DNA from: Amphirosellinia nigrospora
Taxonomy: Eukaryota; Ascomycota; Sordariomycetes; Xylariales; Xylariaceae
DNA: 64,000 bases
Reading direction: 5' to 3'
Assembly: GCA_004123355.1 (NCBI GenBank)
Contig: SCHM01000001.1
Coordinates: 7,016,193 to 7,080,192 of the forward strand
The translations under genes and the position numbers were made by a program. The notes beneath the pieces are model-generated. The model saw only the letters and a program-made list of their open reading frames with translations. It ran no database searches and was not told the DNA's origin. Below, piece by piece: positions 1-12,410 of the stretch. Positions within the stretch are counted from its first letter, which is position 1. The number at the start of each line of letters is the position of its first letter.

Positions 1-2647
1 AGTAGCTTTTCAGTTGGTTGAAGGAGTACGCGTGGAGGGCTTAGGGGATAAAAAATACTGCACTTAGCTACGCATCTTGCTTTGGTACTCAGAATAACAT
101 ATAGATTACAGGTTTGAATTTGAATTCATTTCATGATATTGAGTGGCAGCTAGGATGCCCCCGGGCTAATTTAATACACCGAACCGAACCAAGGGAGTTT
201 TATGCTTGATATGTAGAGAACATATGTAGTTAACTTATGCGTTATTGCTTATATATGTTCACATCACAATTGCGTAGCTCAAGTCTTCATCGTCTATTTG
301 TCAACACTTGTAGATACGGGAATGAGATGATGCTTGTTGTCACACAAAGAGTCTAAGATCCCTTGCACTGTAGACTAGTCGTCTCATATCTATATAATTT
401 GTTTCAGTAGAGTCGGGAGACGGCATCACGACACTATCGGGCCGTATGCGTGTCAGTAGACGCGGCCACGGCATTTTGAAGAAAGTAGCAGCACGAGCAG
501 CTGCTGTGGGTGTGTATCTAAAAGTGGGAGATCTCTAATAGCTCTCGTAAATGAGCCTTCCAGCTTTGTATAAGAAGTATTGGTGAATTATGAATATAAT
601 ACTTCCGACCGAATGAAGTTATCCGCTTCAACACAAGTCAGACCTACATGCGTAGCGGGTTTAAATTTGATTTGCTAATATCAGAAAATGCGAAATACTC
701 GAAGCCTTGTTTACGCATTCATTGATCCTTATGGAATAGAGTGTCAATGATTATCCAACTCGGATTATTGTATGTTGCCGTCGGTACAATACACTATAAA
801 GTGTAAATGATAGCGCGGAACAAAGCATAGCCATCATTAGTACGAACTGAGGAGAACTACATATACCTTCTATTTATGTATACTACTGCCAGCCGATTGC
901 CTGATTTATTTTATTCCCCAGTGTTCGTTCCGATTACAATTCTAATACTTTGGACTTTGTCATCATCACCGGCAACGTCTCAGAATGAAACACACAGCCG
1001 GACTTACCTTTTCAACAATCTCCATGGGTTGGGCTTCTGGATGGAATTTAGTCAGCTGCACCCGCTCTTAGTGCATTTGAATATGTCAGTACGCAGTAAG
1101 CATGCGAACTTACAGTTGCTCACTATACCTCTTTCTTTAGCCATTTATTTCTCGTAATCAGGAGGAAAGATACGAACAGGAGAACCAATTTCGTGAGGTT
1201 ATTCTTGGGCATTGCTTCAGATTTTAGACTATTGAAGAGACGAACAAATTATTCGTCTCTCTCGAGCTTAATAAGGATATTTACGAATAGGGTCGTTGCT
1301 ATAAGCCTCCGCTACCTCAGCCGAGGCCGCAGCACTTCGGCATCTATTATGCTTGGTACGGAGCTTCGAAAACATCGATGAAAGCGCCTGTGCTGAATTT
1401 AATTTGGGTGGGTAAATTCTGAAGGGAGCATATCGACACATTAATTTCCTTTGACGTAAGCGCCCTTTGCGACCGCATTTTGATCGTGATATCAATATTG
1501 ATCTCTCGGTTCATAACCCTGCTTTCGAAAATGTCACCTCGAAACATCTTTCCTGTCGCAGTTTATGTGAGCTATTCAGATATAGGTGACCATGTATTCC
1601 TTGTGAAGCACAGTATAAGGGTGGAGGTTGCCTTGAGAAGCTGGGGCCAAAGGGTTTATAGGATACGACGCCTAGCTTCCAAGCCATTGGTGATGGATAC
1701 TCAATACGATAATTGAAGAGTGAAAGATCTGTTACAATGAAAGTTTTCGGCATGATGGTCCTGTCGTGTCGTAGTTTAAGACCTCTGAAAGAGAAAATTA
1801 CTATGTTGCCCTATGTTGTACTGTCTACGCAAGCAAGAATTCTCTTTGCCCCAGCGCCTTACTCAATATTGTATAATAAGTGTACCAAAAATTAAGTAGG
1901 TGATTTAGATTGATTTAGGAGAAACGAAAATTTTAGAGATAATTTGTTGAGGATCAACAAAGCAGAAACCATCGGCCGAATTGATCATTTCTTGGGCATG
2001 TAGATACTCGGCACCGAGGGGAACGAGAAGTAGTCAGTTGACAGGTCTTTAGAATTGATCGCAGGCATCAGAATTACGGCATCAGAATTACGGCATCAGA
2101 ATTACGGCATCAGAATTACGGCATCAAAATTACTCCATATGAGACCAGCTGCAAGAAAATCCCAAAGAAGTTGAAGGCCAAGACGTGAAAGAACACAAAA
2201 TGCGTCTAGGTTAGGACATTCAATATTTACCTTTTAGCCAGCAGGCCCAAGGTCCAGTCTCGACATTTACGGTATGTATTCATCCGCTAGTTAAGTTGTA
2301 TCTGCACCCTCCAACGGGACGGAACCAAAATGTGTTTGGCCATTAGCCATCCAATGATACCGAAAACTTCTACATCCTCAGCACACAACACGGCACGGGT
2401 CTTCTTTCACTACGCCCGAATGGAACGCTCTGTATTAGTAATTCAACATCTACACGGAAATCCGTGCGAACTCAGATCAGATCTGAAGATTCACTAGAAC
2501 GAGAGGCAATGTGAAGTTCATTAATCTTGTATGTATATATGAAGGAGTCCGTTCCCTTTGAAATTGGGCTGAGAGACACGAGTTGTGTGCCTATGATAAA
2601 TTTGTGCAACTAAGATTTTGATCAAAGAACTTACCTATATCGCCGCG
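1..2647. other. AT-rich gene-free region
   Basis: No open frame here resembles a protein family, and the frames of 60-93 codons overlap each other on both strands without splice structure. The only ordered feature is the short tandem array at 2064-2133, listed separately. The last 100-200 bases should contain the promoter of the DUF4360 gene starting at 2648. Confidence 0.6.
2064..2133. repeat. 14-bp tandem repeat, five units
   Basis: The unit ggcatcagaattac is repeated head to tail starting at 2064, 2078, 2092, 2106 and 2120. The last copy has one G-to-A change (ggcatcaaaattac). It is a small minisatellite in non-coding DNA about 500 bases upstream of the DUF4360 gene. No function can be read from it. 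Confidence 0.9.
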
Positions 2648-3709
2648 ATGCATCAACAAATATTTGCGGTCTTTACGGCTTTGCTCGCTTTCCCTTCCTT
2701 GTCCTTCGGCCAGGGCGATATTGACTGGCCCGACCACCAGATTAAGCCAGCAGCCCCAATCATCTACCCACTGTTCAGTCATGGCAGCGGCTGCCCAGGC
2801 TCATCGGAGAAAGGAGATACCCTCATCGGGTCATCTAGTAAGCAATTTCTGAGAGACATGTCTTACAATCTCAGCATGCTGCTGAACATCTTATATCTTT
2901 CGTTCGGGATAGTAGTCACTGACGTTTCAATTTGAAGTGGGGGGAAGCCGCCCTGATGGTACTTTTGAAGCTATGATTTACCTCCCGGATTCCATGACAG
3001 TCCAGGCACCAGATGAAACCAGCAAAAGTTGCCTTAGCGTGTGGCGTGTGACGTGAGCAACAGCGTCTTTTAGTCTCCTCTCTGAGCATGCCTTCAGGAG
3101 TGGTGAAGCTTGGCAGATCTCGAACTTCTCAGAGCTGTGATAATAAGACAACTGCTAATTTCGTCTAGTAACACAACTGGGTACGCTATGCGATTACACA
3201 AGATAGGTGTCGTCAACGGTACGGGCGTCGCTGGTGGGTATACACTTGGCGAGGAGGATGAGTTCACTTGGAAGACGACTTATATCGTTCCGTCAAATGG
3301 GACATTAAGATGGGAACCCGTTGCTCCCTCAACGACTTATGTGAGTCTGCTTTCACATCTTCGCCGTCACTTCAATATAGGCGTGTAGACGCCATGCTAC
3401 ATGATAGTATTGCATGTAATATGAAGAGCTGACTGGTCTTCCCTTTGTTTCTAGGGATTTACTCGCATTACTGATGAGGTCCATCTCGTTGGTCCCATGT
3501 CACTGCCTGCACCTCAAAATATCAGTACATTGTATAAAGAGGCGACTACCATCGATAAGAAGGAGCTGGTACCGCTGCCTTGCGGTGATGCTGTTTTTGC
3601 TATATATACTGAATTCGACCTCAAGGCGAAGAGCAAGGACGCCAAGGTCGAACCTTACCCCATTGGACATTTTGAACTTGACCTCACGCATGACTGGGTC
3701 AAGTGCTAG
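2648..3709 (+). CDS. Secreted DUF4360-family protein
   Basis: Four exons (2648-2837, 2938-3052, 3169-3340, 3455-3709) join without a frame break into about 243 residues. The N-terminus MHQQIFAVFTALLAFPSLSFG is a classic signal peptide, so the protein is expected to be secreted or wall-associated. The body shows DUF4360 hallmarks: a Gly-Ser-Gly-Cys-Pro near residue 47, a SRPDGTFEAMIY segment, a KSC cysteine, a YTLGEEDEF block, and the terminal WVKC resembling the WRKC ending of family members. DUF4360 proteins are common in fungi and have no established biochemical role. All three introns have GT..AG ends, and intron 2 has a clear branch site (gctaatt) near its 3' end. It converges with the GH3 gene downstream. 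The family call rests on the motif pattern only. Confidence 0.75.
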
Positions 3710-4170
3710 AATGACAAGCCACTGGCTTGAATCAGTTGTCCCGGATGACAATTCTCCTTGGGAGATAATCACATCTCTTGTCAAGAGGCACAAGCACACA
3801 AACACAGAGCCCCCTATACGTATACGGTCAAATAGCCTCCACAAGGGTAGTTCTAGCGCCTCGTGCAATAACAAGTATCTATTTCCTACCATATCCTGAC
3901 TTTGTGACATATCTATTTGCAGTCTAATTTTATTCTGTTTTGGTTTCTGTTTTCCAGTTTAACCTGAGGCAATAGCCGTGATAATGACTTGTCCAGATGG
4001 GTTTGTTTGCATTCGCGAGGCGGGGGGCCAATGCGAAGGTCTCCCTCTCTAGGACGTATTGTATAGTATAGAGGTATTTAAGTCTTAGTGGCTGAATGTT
4101 TTAGATATATATCTGCACCTCATTGTAATGAATATGATAAGCTCCTAGGTAGAATTTAATAAGTCTATTA
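3710..4170. other. Convergent intergenic region
   Basis: This holds the 3' flanks of the converging DUF4360 and GH3 genes. It is AT-rich near 4070-4170, consistent with polyadenylation signals. No further gene is visible. Confidence 0.5.
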
Positions 4171-7100
4171 CTAGATACAACGCATTGTAACATTGTAACT
4201 GCTGTCAGTAGAACCACCATGTTCAAGGAGCGCAAACGTATAGAACCCCTTTTCAAGCTCCCAATCATACTGGCGATTGAGGATCGTAAGATATCGGTCG
4301 ACGTCCAACTCCATCTCTATCATGGCTTCTTTGCCAGCCATTATATACTCTCTCTTGAACGCGACGAGCTGTCTTACTGGTTGGACGATTGATGATACAC
4401 GCCATAAACTATAAACCTGGGCTACGTAGCTCCCCTCCACTAAACCTGTGTTCTGGACGTGTGCGACGAAACGTATCGTGTCTCCCGACTTGAACTCGGA
4501 ATCAGGTGTGGATGAAAGCTCGTCAGATCGCGCTTCAAAACTAACGACCTCAAAGGTCGTATACGAAATTCCTTCTCCGAAGGAATAAGCTGGTGTTGAA
4601 TTTACGTCAAGGTAGTCTACTCGGCGGGCGGTCTCCTTGTAGTTGTAGTAAATTGGGAGTTGGCCGACGTTTCTCGGAACTGAGACAGGCATTCTTCCAC
4701 CCGGGTTAGACTTTCCGAAGATGATATCCGCGATAGCCTGGCCGCCAGCTTGCCCGGGAAAGAACGCGCTCAACACCGCGGCGCTTTGTAGGTAGTAGTC
4801 ATCGATGGCAAATGGCCGTCCGCCTTCAAGAACTAGCACTATTGGCTTGCCAAGTTTATAGATTTCCTGCGCCAGAGCGTCTTGGCTAGGCGATAGACCT
4901 AGCGTGGCTCGATCGCCGCTCTCGCCGTCGCTGTTCCATGCGGCGCCCCCACGAGGATCACGAGGTCCGAGGACTGCGCTACCTGCACGGCTTGGTCTGC
5001 AGCATCACCATGCCTGCTAACAAGATTCCAGAACAGGAGAATCTGTGAGTTGAGCGAGTTGACGTTGGCAGTTTTTTTGTAGAGGTTGAATGCCTGGTAC
5101 TCGATTCGAATATAATAGGCCTCTCCTCTCCGAAATGTGAAGGGAATTGAGCCGCTCGGAGGCAATGTGCCATTGTTTGAGATATAGTCGTAATTCATTA
5201 TATTGCCCATGATGGTACTCGAAGTTGAAAGACCGTCAATACCTTGGGATAAGACTAACTCGTCGTTTATGAAGAGATTCACTGTAGTATTTGGCCCCAC
5301 TGCTACCCCTATCCACCCATCCACATCGATGTCGGCTGGAGATCGTAAGCTGCCCTCCCATATAGCACTGAAATTGTTAGATGGTAGGCCATCTGGGGGT
5401 ATAGTCCCCAATCGAGCGCCGGATTTTCAACCCTCTGCGCCATGCACCCCGTAAAATTGGTGTTGCTAAAGTATGTAGCTAATAGACCGCCTATTGTGCC
5501 ATTTGGTGTTGACAGTAGATACGGCGGAATCACATACTGGGCGTTGTATTCCCAGGTATTTGCACCCCACGCGGAGATCAACTCAAAATTTCTCTCGTTT
5601 GCGTACGGCAACAGAGCTTGCCGGATTGTCGTAGCTGCGCTAGAGGCTGGATACTGTCCCATGCACCTGAGTAGTCACCATAGTTGAGGACATCTGCAAA
5701 AGGGCCGATGAGGGAAATTCGCTGAAGTCTCTGTTTCTCTGGATTCAAAGGGAGAGTTTCATTTCTGTTTTCCAGTAAGACTATGCTCTTCTGAGCTGCT
5801 TCGAGGGTAAGGTTCTTGTGTCTTTCTACTATTTGATAGGGATCAATTTCTGCTGGAACATAGGAATTGTCAAAGAGACCAAGATCCCATTTAACGCCAA
5901 GGATTTTCGTAACATGAGAACGGAGGGTAGAAATGTCTAGGGATTGATTTGATACTAGTTCTCTAGTAGCCTAAATGTTTGTGAGTAGAGCTTGATGCCA
6001 TTGAATGTTTCGTTAATCATGAGCCTTACGTTGAGATATGTCTCTAACGGGTAATCGTAGAATTGTACCATTCCGCCTGCCTCGAACCACTGCCGGATTC
6101 CATCGGCCGGAGAGTTAGCTACCCGGTATACGGAGAACAACTCTGACATTCCTTCTCTCGATTAGCTTTGACTTTGTCTCGGGTTCGCTCAGGAAGTTAC
6201 CAGTATCATCAGCGATAACAAACCCGTCAAAGCCCCAATCCCCAAGCGCTTTGTAAAAAAGAGGATGTACGTGAGCTGGCACATCATCAAACTCATTATA
6301 AGCCCTATAGGAAAATTAGTGACATGATCACGCGTAGCCACTGCTGCTTAATCTTACATCATGACGCCTCGTGCGCCTCCAAGCTGAATAGCAGTCTTGA
6401 AGGGAGTGAGGAGATCCTGGAGGACCTGTCGACTACCATGACCCATAAATGGTGCGGCATTGTGTCCTCCCTGTGGCGAGCCATGAGCAGCAAAATGCTA
6501 TTGTCGGCTGTTTAGCTACCGATTTTCGCGTTCAGCGCCCAGGAGTTTGGGCCATACCTTCAATACGGGTACAACAGCATCAGGGTCAGACCAAGATCCA
6601 TTCTTAGATAAGCCAGACGAATATGCCATCCCCATCAAAGACGTCAGGATCTTGTCTTCGCCCCATGCTTCTATCCGGCGAAGTCAACGATTTATGTATC
6701 TGCGCCATGATTATGGCTCATACCTTGCATACGACCCCATCGAGGGTCCAGACCCAGGTCGAGAACTGGAGACAAACAAGCATGAATGCCAATTGACCTA
6801 GCCTCTGTGCCTATAGCGCGGCCAACTCGGTGCACTAGGTCAGTATCGAAACTTGCCGACAAACCCAAGCTCTGCGGAAACAATGACTGTTTGAATGACC
6901 CAACCCCGTGTAGGCATTCCCCAATGTGCATAAAGGGACTTTCAACCTCGCATTTATGAGATTTAACTCCTGAACTGAGTTATAGTGGGAGGTATTAAGG
7001 GGGTACCTTATTGGTGTTAGTAGAAGCTGGTCGGATGGACTGGCGTGCTACAGACAGACCAGTCATGCATAAATCCTATAGGCGAGTCCGGACTCAGGCG

Positions 7101-7477
7101 CATGGTATAATCTGAATTCATATAAGCTCAGCCAATTCATTTTTGTGACTTGATTTACTGTAAAGCTCATTTTCTGAGTTCATGCCGACAATGTCGTCGC
7201 CAAACATGAGGTGCAGCTGTAGGACTGAGAGATTGTTCATTGGTATGACGGTCACATTGTTGCGAGGGTTTCGCGTACCTAAGTCTTCGACTGTCATATT
7301 GGAAACTAATTCGTCAATAAATAAGCTTTTGTCGATGTCATTAGCACCACTCCGTTCTGCTAAACTGGCTCTTCGCGGCTCATCATGGTTAGCATACTCC
7401 GAACCGAATATTTCAGCGGAGAGATAAAGGCTCAGTAGTCCTATCAACCCAAAACGGTTAAACCACAGCATAGCCAT
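4171..7477 (-). CDS. Secreted GH3 beta-glucosidase-like enzyme with PA14 insert
   Basis: Glycoside hydrolase family 3, expected to remove terminal beta-linked sugars from oligosaccharides or glycosides outside the cell. The first exon begins at 7477 with a signal peptide (MAMLWFNRFGLIGLLSLYLS). The GH3 N-domain follows: GECLHGVGSFKQSLFPQS, then DPRWGRMQ spliced to EAWGED, KHFAAHGSP, and AYNEFDDVPAHVHPL. FVIADD holds the likely aspartate nucleophile. A PA14-like domain lies around 5000-5480 (FRRGEAYYIRIEYQ), then the second GH3 domain (FPGQAGGQAIADIIFGKSNPGGRMP) and a fibronectin-III-like tail. About six introns are visible; the one near 7015-7065 has a perfect ctactaacac branch site. At least five one-base frameshifts (near 6945, 5965, 5662, 5405 and 4935) break the frame, mostly in G or C runs. 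The protein reads as complete once these are allowed for. Beta-glucosidase versus another GH3 specificity cannot be decided. Confidence 0.85.
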
Positions 7478-9077
7478 GATTGCTACAACACAGTCTTGAA
7501 GAGAAGATACCAGATGGTAAGTTATAGTATAAAGACATGCCGTCCCCTCTTCTCATACAATTGTCTCTTTAATAGGAGTTCATCTTATATTAAATATACA
7601 ATTGGTCTGAGGCGCGCGGGTAAGGTGAACATCACAAGGTCCCGTAACAAGACGGGAATCCTACCTCCTCCGTGGGGTTCGGCGGAATAGATGACGACTG
7701 GGCCTGGACTCGTATCTGTATTAAATTCTACTGTTTAAGTAAGAACTCCGATTAATATTATTCCATTCACCGTATGGCAATTTTTGATAATAGGAATCTA
7801 CTTGGAGCTTGTTGTTTAGTACCAATGCCAAACAGAGGCCAAATAGTAAGCACAGGATTTAACAAGATGCACGAAAATGGGTTAGTATCTGACAATCGCA
7901 GGTGCTGATTGAATATTATTTGTTGGCCCTAAATTTAGTTAGTTACCCTTTTGGACCAACAATTGTTATCGGGCCAATTGTATTGCGCGTTCCACCCTCC
8001 TACGGTCGGCATATCTATTGCGCTAGCTATTTGCCATCGCTTGAATCTATCGTTTCTTGTCGAGGCGAACGTAAATAGCGAGCAATTTGGTCAATATAGC
8101 TTTCATGCGATTTATTTGCTGTATTGAACTGTCAATCCTGAGAGGTATTTAGCTTACCCCGCATCAACTGGCTTTGGAGATGACCCGCTTCGGAGGAAGT
8201 TACACCTAGATACCGTAGCCATCGTATTCACTTACCACCTGTTCTAATTTTTGATTTATGTCTTATACCTTGTTAATATTAGATTCGGTTAATTTAACCC
8301 CTCGATAAATAAGAGTCCAGGTCTGGTTTGAATGAACTTGCATTGGGGAACCGTGAGCTGCTTTAGGCAGGCGAAGACGACCCCTTGTTATAACCACATG
8401 CGAATGACTGAATGAAGTGAAGATAAAGATAACCAAGGATTAAAAACCAGCTCCGAGAAGCCCCTTGGCAACAGACAAGTCACATAGCCGCCAGCCACAG
8501 GACCATGAGCCAAACATAGGCTGAGATATCTTGAGGACATAGGGGTATCGGTCAATACAGCCTCGTGTAGTACGGACCCCTCTCGAAGAGCCTAGGACTG
8601 CAGGCCTGAGGGCCCTCGAATACTGTTGATGTATGGGGCTTTGGGAGAGGATACATTGAAATCAGAAATAGGCAATCAGAGGCTGAGCTCCATGCGTTTG
8701 AGTACAAGTCCTTGACATAGTGCGCCATCTACAACTAGGCGTAATATAAGTTCAAACTAAAATTTAACTAGCTCGGCCTTCGGCATAGGTTCGATGAAAA
8801 CCCTGTGGAAGTAAATTTTGAGTGTGACTATAAACTTCCATTGGCTCCCTTGGTTTTGTCATGCTTACACCCGGTTGGGCATTGAGGTAGCAGTGCCAGC
8901 TTACGGCTTTGAATTGGCCGCATGATCAGGACTGTGCCCTAAACAAAGAGATCCTTCGGGCTTTATCTAGCGATCGGGTTTATGAAACCAACAGATAAAC
9001 GTTCGCAACCTCCCGCATCGACGTAATACGAGCAATCTCTACCTTTCAAAAGGTAACACATCAGTACAAACGACAAG
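7478..9077. other. AT-rich intergenic region
   Basis: About 1.6 kb lies between the divergently transcribed GH3 and aldo-keto reductase genes, so it carries both promoters. No family-like coding segment is visible on either strand. Confidence 0.55.
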
Positions 9078-10211
9078 ATGACTAAAGACGTGACCTCTAT
9101 CGCCGGCAAGACAATCGGGTCTACCGGGTATGGATTGATGGGTGGGTTCTTTTCGCTCAACTTAGTGTGCCCATAGGGGTATCTAAAGTAGACTACTCAC
9201 ATCTATGTAGGGTTGACACTATGGAGAGCTGTACCCTACGACGAAGCTGCCGAGGCGATGAAGGCAGCTGTTGGTGGTGGCGCTACATTTTGGAATGCCG
9301 TGAGTCTGCCTCGTCAGGACCTTATATATAAATGACATAACAGCGGTCCGTATGCCGTAAAATGCAGCACTAATCCTTACTCAAGGGGACATTCTACGGT
9401 CCTCCCGATGCCAATTCGCTTCAGCTTCTGCGACATTATTTTACCAAGTATCCTGAGGATGCTTCCAAGATCTTCCTCAGCTTGAAGGGTGCCTACAATC
9501 TCGGCAAGGCGCAACCAGACTGCTCGCGTGAGGGTATCCGTAACTGCGTAGCGTTGGCCAAGAAGGAACTTGGTGGGACCAAGTCCATTGACTTGTTCGA
9601 ATGCGCACGGGTCGATCCCAAGGTACCAATCGAGACCAGCGTAGCGGCGCTCGCCAGCTCATCAAGGAGGGCGAGATCGGCGCCTACGGCTTGAGCGAAG
9701 TGAATGCGCAGACGATCCGACGCGCCCACGCGGTGCATCCGTGCTCGGCGGTCGAGATCGAGCTCAGTTTGTTCACCCGCTTCGCGCTCGAGAAAGACGG
9801 TATCATCGACACATGCCGCGAGCTCGGCATCCCAGTGGTCGGCTACAGTCCGCTTGACCGGGTTGGCTCAGCGGCGTCTTCCACAAGTACGAAGATCTGG
9901 ACAAGGAAGACTACCGCACGGCTTTCCGCGATTCCAAAAGGAGGCTTTCGAGAAGAATGTCGAGCTCGCCAACTTCATTGATGAGCTTGCCAAGAAGAAG
10001 GGCTGCACGAGCGCCCAGGTCGCCCTGGCTTGGGTGCGTCAGCAGGGGTCCTGCCTATCCCTGGAAGTACCAAGGCCTTTAGGGTTGCAGAGAACTGTAA
10101 AACTGTGCCGCTTACTGAGTCAGAGATGGCAGCTATTCAGGGTAAGATTGCCGATTTCGAGGTCATCGGCCATCGGTACCTGAATTCTTCCATGAGCATC
10201 TCAACCTATAG
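9078..10211 (+). CDS. Aldo-keto reductase, pyridoxal-reductase-like
   Basis: Predicted cytosolic NADPH-dependent reductase of the Plr1/AKR8-like group, which reduces pyridoxal to pyridoxine in vitamin B6 salvage. Exons 9078-9141 and 9211-9299 join an exon from 9386. The start [19 protein letters not shown] is followed by [13 protein letters not shown], then the catalytic-region motif WNAGTFYGPP with the AKR tyrosine, FLSLKGAYN, and LFECARVDP. Further on are [18 protein letters not shown], and the cofactor-binding [15 protein letters not shown]. The terminal exon changes frame about five times (near 9650, 9870, 9935, 10045 and 10180), always restoring recognisable AKR sequence in the next frame. 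The stop at 10209-10211 assumes one missing C near 10180. It could be a decayed copy, but the same kind of damage affects essential genes nearby. The substrate assignment is inference. Confidence 0.8.
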
Positions 10212-10463
10212 GAGTATGTACATAATAGCTTCTATGGTCTCCAAGGATGGACACCATACGCTTAGCGCAGGCATATGAAGGCTATCGTCAATATATCCTC
10301 ACCCCTATTATCGGTGAAGTTGTAAATTTCAATGAGCAGTCATTCTATTCAGCTAATTATCTCTGTCGGGGTCTGATTTCCACCCCCCCTAGGACAGGAG
10401 ATCCTCCCCTTCCAGATGTCTCAGCCTCCAAAGAGGGGTCGGAGGGCAGCAGCCATCTGGACT

Positions 10464-12410
10464 TTATATGGCTTGTCCAGCATTATCAAGGTAAGGCTTT
10501 TCGTCAGCGTAGCAAGCCGATTCCTGATCTTGGGGAAGCTTTCCTTCAAGTATGTAGGCCTTAGCTATGTTATCGGTGCAAGAAGACTTGTCTCTCGACG
10601 AGTGCCCGTATCCGTGATGAGCAATAAGCCGGGCATTGGATCCCATTTCAGCCAGCAACCTCCTCCCATTACGGAGGGGTGTGGCCGGGTCATAGGTTTC
10701 CGCGATCAGTAGAACCGGGTAGTTTAATGTACTATTTAAATCCCCGCGATACACCTCAGCAGGTTCAGGCCAATGGGTCGCGAAATGTCGACAAGGGAAC
10801 ACGTCAAAGAAACGAGAATTCCCTGCAATCCAGGATTGAGATGTCATGTTAGCCCAGAGAGAACCCCACCACACGAGCCCATCGGCTGGCTGAGGGGCAT
10901 CATACGCATCGCTGCAAATCACGAGGGCGCCAAGCCCTTCCATATCTAGATTGGAAAAGGGGGTGGGTGTTGACGCAGGATCATACCGCCAAGCGGCCTT
11001 GTCAAGCCTTTCAGCGGCGAGGGTCGAGTTTCCGCCTTCGAGCTCATACAATGCCTGCGCCAGAGATGGCCATTCTTTGGCGTTATAAAGAGCCGCGTAT
11101 ATGGCGTCAACTAGAGACGAGTAAGTTACGAGCGAAGGTCCGCTTGACTCCAAGTAAGCCGGCATCGGTCGCTCGATAAGTGACTTTATCAGAGTATCCA
11201 TTCGGCTCCCTAGCGCGTTGAGCGTGACCGCCTCTCCATCCCTCGACCGAGCCAGCGCACAATGCTTTGGACCGGCGTTGACGCACTCTCCGAGGAAGCC
11301 ATCATGCCAAGCATCCGTGACATTGTCTAGTGCGGTCCAGCCAAAGCCCCCGAGCAAGCGGTGGTCCCTAACATACTCGGTACCGTCAAGAATCATGCGA
11401 CCAACACTATTCGGGAACATGTTGGCATATGTCTGGCCGATTCCCGTGCCGTAGCTGACCAAATAGCCGATCAGTTCATCCTCTCCGAGCGCTTTGCGGA
11501 TCTCTTCGAGATCACGCGCGACAAATGCAGTGCTAACGAATCTTCCGAAGTCGCCATGCCGCTCCCAGCAAGCCTTCAAGAAGGCCTCATTCATCGCATC
11601 GGCAATCTCGAGCTGCGCCTCAGGCGACGCGGATACCTCTCGGTATTGGCCCGGGAGCAGCGACCACCGGTCGCGGTGGGCGCCGGAGGGATAGCAAGCA
11701 ACGGCTGGCAATGATGCATTGACGCCACGAGGATCCCAGCCCAGGACATCGAATTGGCCATCGCTCAAGCGATCTGTCACGTTCTCGGCCACCCGCCACG
11801 CATACGACGTGCCACTTCCACCAGGGCCGCCCGGCTCAATCACGATTGTTCTCCTGCTCTTGCTTCCCGGTCGCGTGTTCGCGCGATCAGCGACGTGCGA
11901 GTCGGCGCGTGCAAGACCAGACACCTGAAATTTGGTGACAGCAAGCCGTACAATGCGCGGTTCTGACTGATTCGTGTAGTCGAGCGGGACATCGAGAAAG
12001 CCGCACAGGTAGATGCCACGTCCGGAGTACTTGTCGTTGGCGCGCGCATCATCCTCGGCTACTTTGCGACCCCAACTCCAATTGTCCGGGTTCGGATCGA
12101 AGAGATGCGCCCATGATGGTCTGGGGTTGGGGTCGTCGAGTGCTGGGACTATGGTCGCGTTCGTGCACGGGATAAATTGGAAAGGATCGTGAGGGACAGG
12201 AAATGACCCGTACGGCGACGGTTTCGCACAACTGCCAGAAAAGACGTCACGGTAACGAGACAAGTTCGGGGTGTCGCGATATAAACTGATCAGTATCAAA
12301 GCAGCGACACCGGTGACGAGCTTCAAACTCCACCCGCGCTTCTTCGCGTCCGGCGACGTCGCGTGAGTAGTCTCCAATACAAGCTTTTCCATGACCTTAA
12401 GATTATCCAT
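10464..12410 (-). CDS. Membrane-anchored TAP-like alpha/beta hydrolase
   Basis: An uninterrupted 648-codon frame encodes an alpha/beta hydrolase of the tripeptidyl-aminopeptidase (TAP/SCO7095-like) group, expected to release N-terminal oligopeptides. A hydrophobic segment at residues about 30-44 (LVTGVAALILISLY) after a short basic N-terminus suggests a type II membrane anchor or uncleaved signal. The oxyanion region PGGPGGSGTSYAW, the nucleophile segment LVSYGTGIGQTYANMFP, the aspartate segment ETYDPATPL and the histidine segment HHGYGHSS occur in the expected order, and the last belongs to the TAP C-terminal domain. The nucleophile elbow reads L-V-S-Y-G where G-x-S-x-G is usual. The gene has no introns and no frame breaks, unlike most of its neighbours, and is relatively GC-rich. 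Antisense frames over it are shadows. Confidence 0.85.
   Translation of the reverse strand: MDNLKVMEKLVLETTHATSPDAKKRGWSLKLVTGVAALILISLYRDTPNLSRYRDVFSGSCAKPSPYGSFPVPHDPFQFIPCTNATIVPALDDPNPRPSWAHLFDPNPDNWSWGRKVAEDDARANDKYSGRGIYLCGFLDVPLDYTNQSEPRIVRLAVTKFQVSGLARADSHVADRANTRPGSKSRRTIVIEPGGPGGSGTSYAWRVAENVTDRLSDGQFDVLGWDPRGVNASLPAVACYPSGAHRDRWSLLPGQYREVSASPEAQLEIADAMNEAFLKACWERHGDFGRFVSTAFVARDLEEIRKALGEDELIGYLVSYGTGIGQTYANMFPNSVGRMILDGTEYVRDHRLLGGFGWTALDNVTDAWHDGFLGECVNAGPKHCALARSRDGEAVTLNALGSRMDTLIKSLIERPMPAYLESSGPSLVTYSSLVDAIYAALYNAKEWPSLAQALYELEGGNSTLAAERLDKAAWRYDPASTPTPFSNLDMEGLGALVICSDAYDAPQPADGLVWWGSLWANMTSQSWIAGNSRFFDVFPCRHFATHWPEPAEVYRGDLNSTLNYPVLLIAETYDPATPLRNGRRLLAEMGSNARLIAHHGYGHSSRDKSSCTDNIAKAYILEGKLPQDQESACYADEKPYLDNAGQAI

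Noticed and set aside
4171-7477. Calling the GH3 gene a pseudogene because of its five frame breaks
   Set aside because: The same one-base breaks occur in essential genes in the window, and active-site motifs are all retained.
10967-12231. Many ORFs of 60-117 codons on the plus strand and in other minus-strand frames
   Set aside because: They are shadows of the intact 648-codon TAP-like hydrolase gene.
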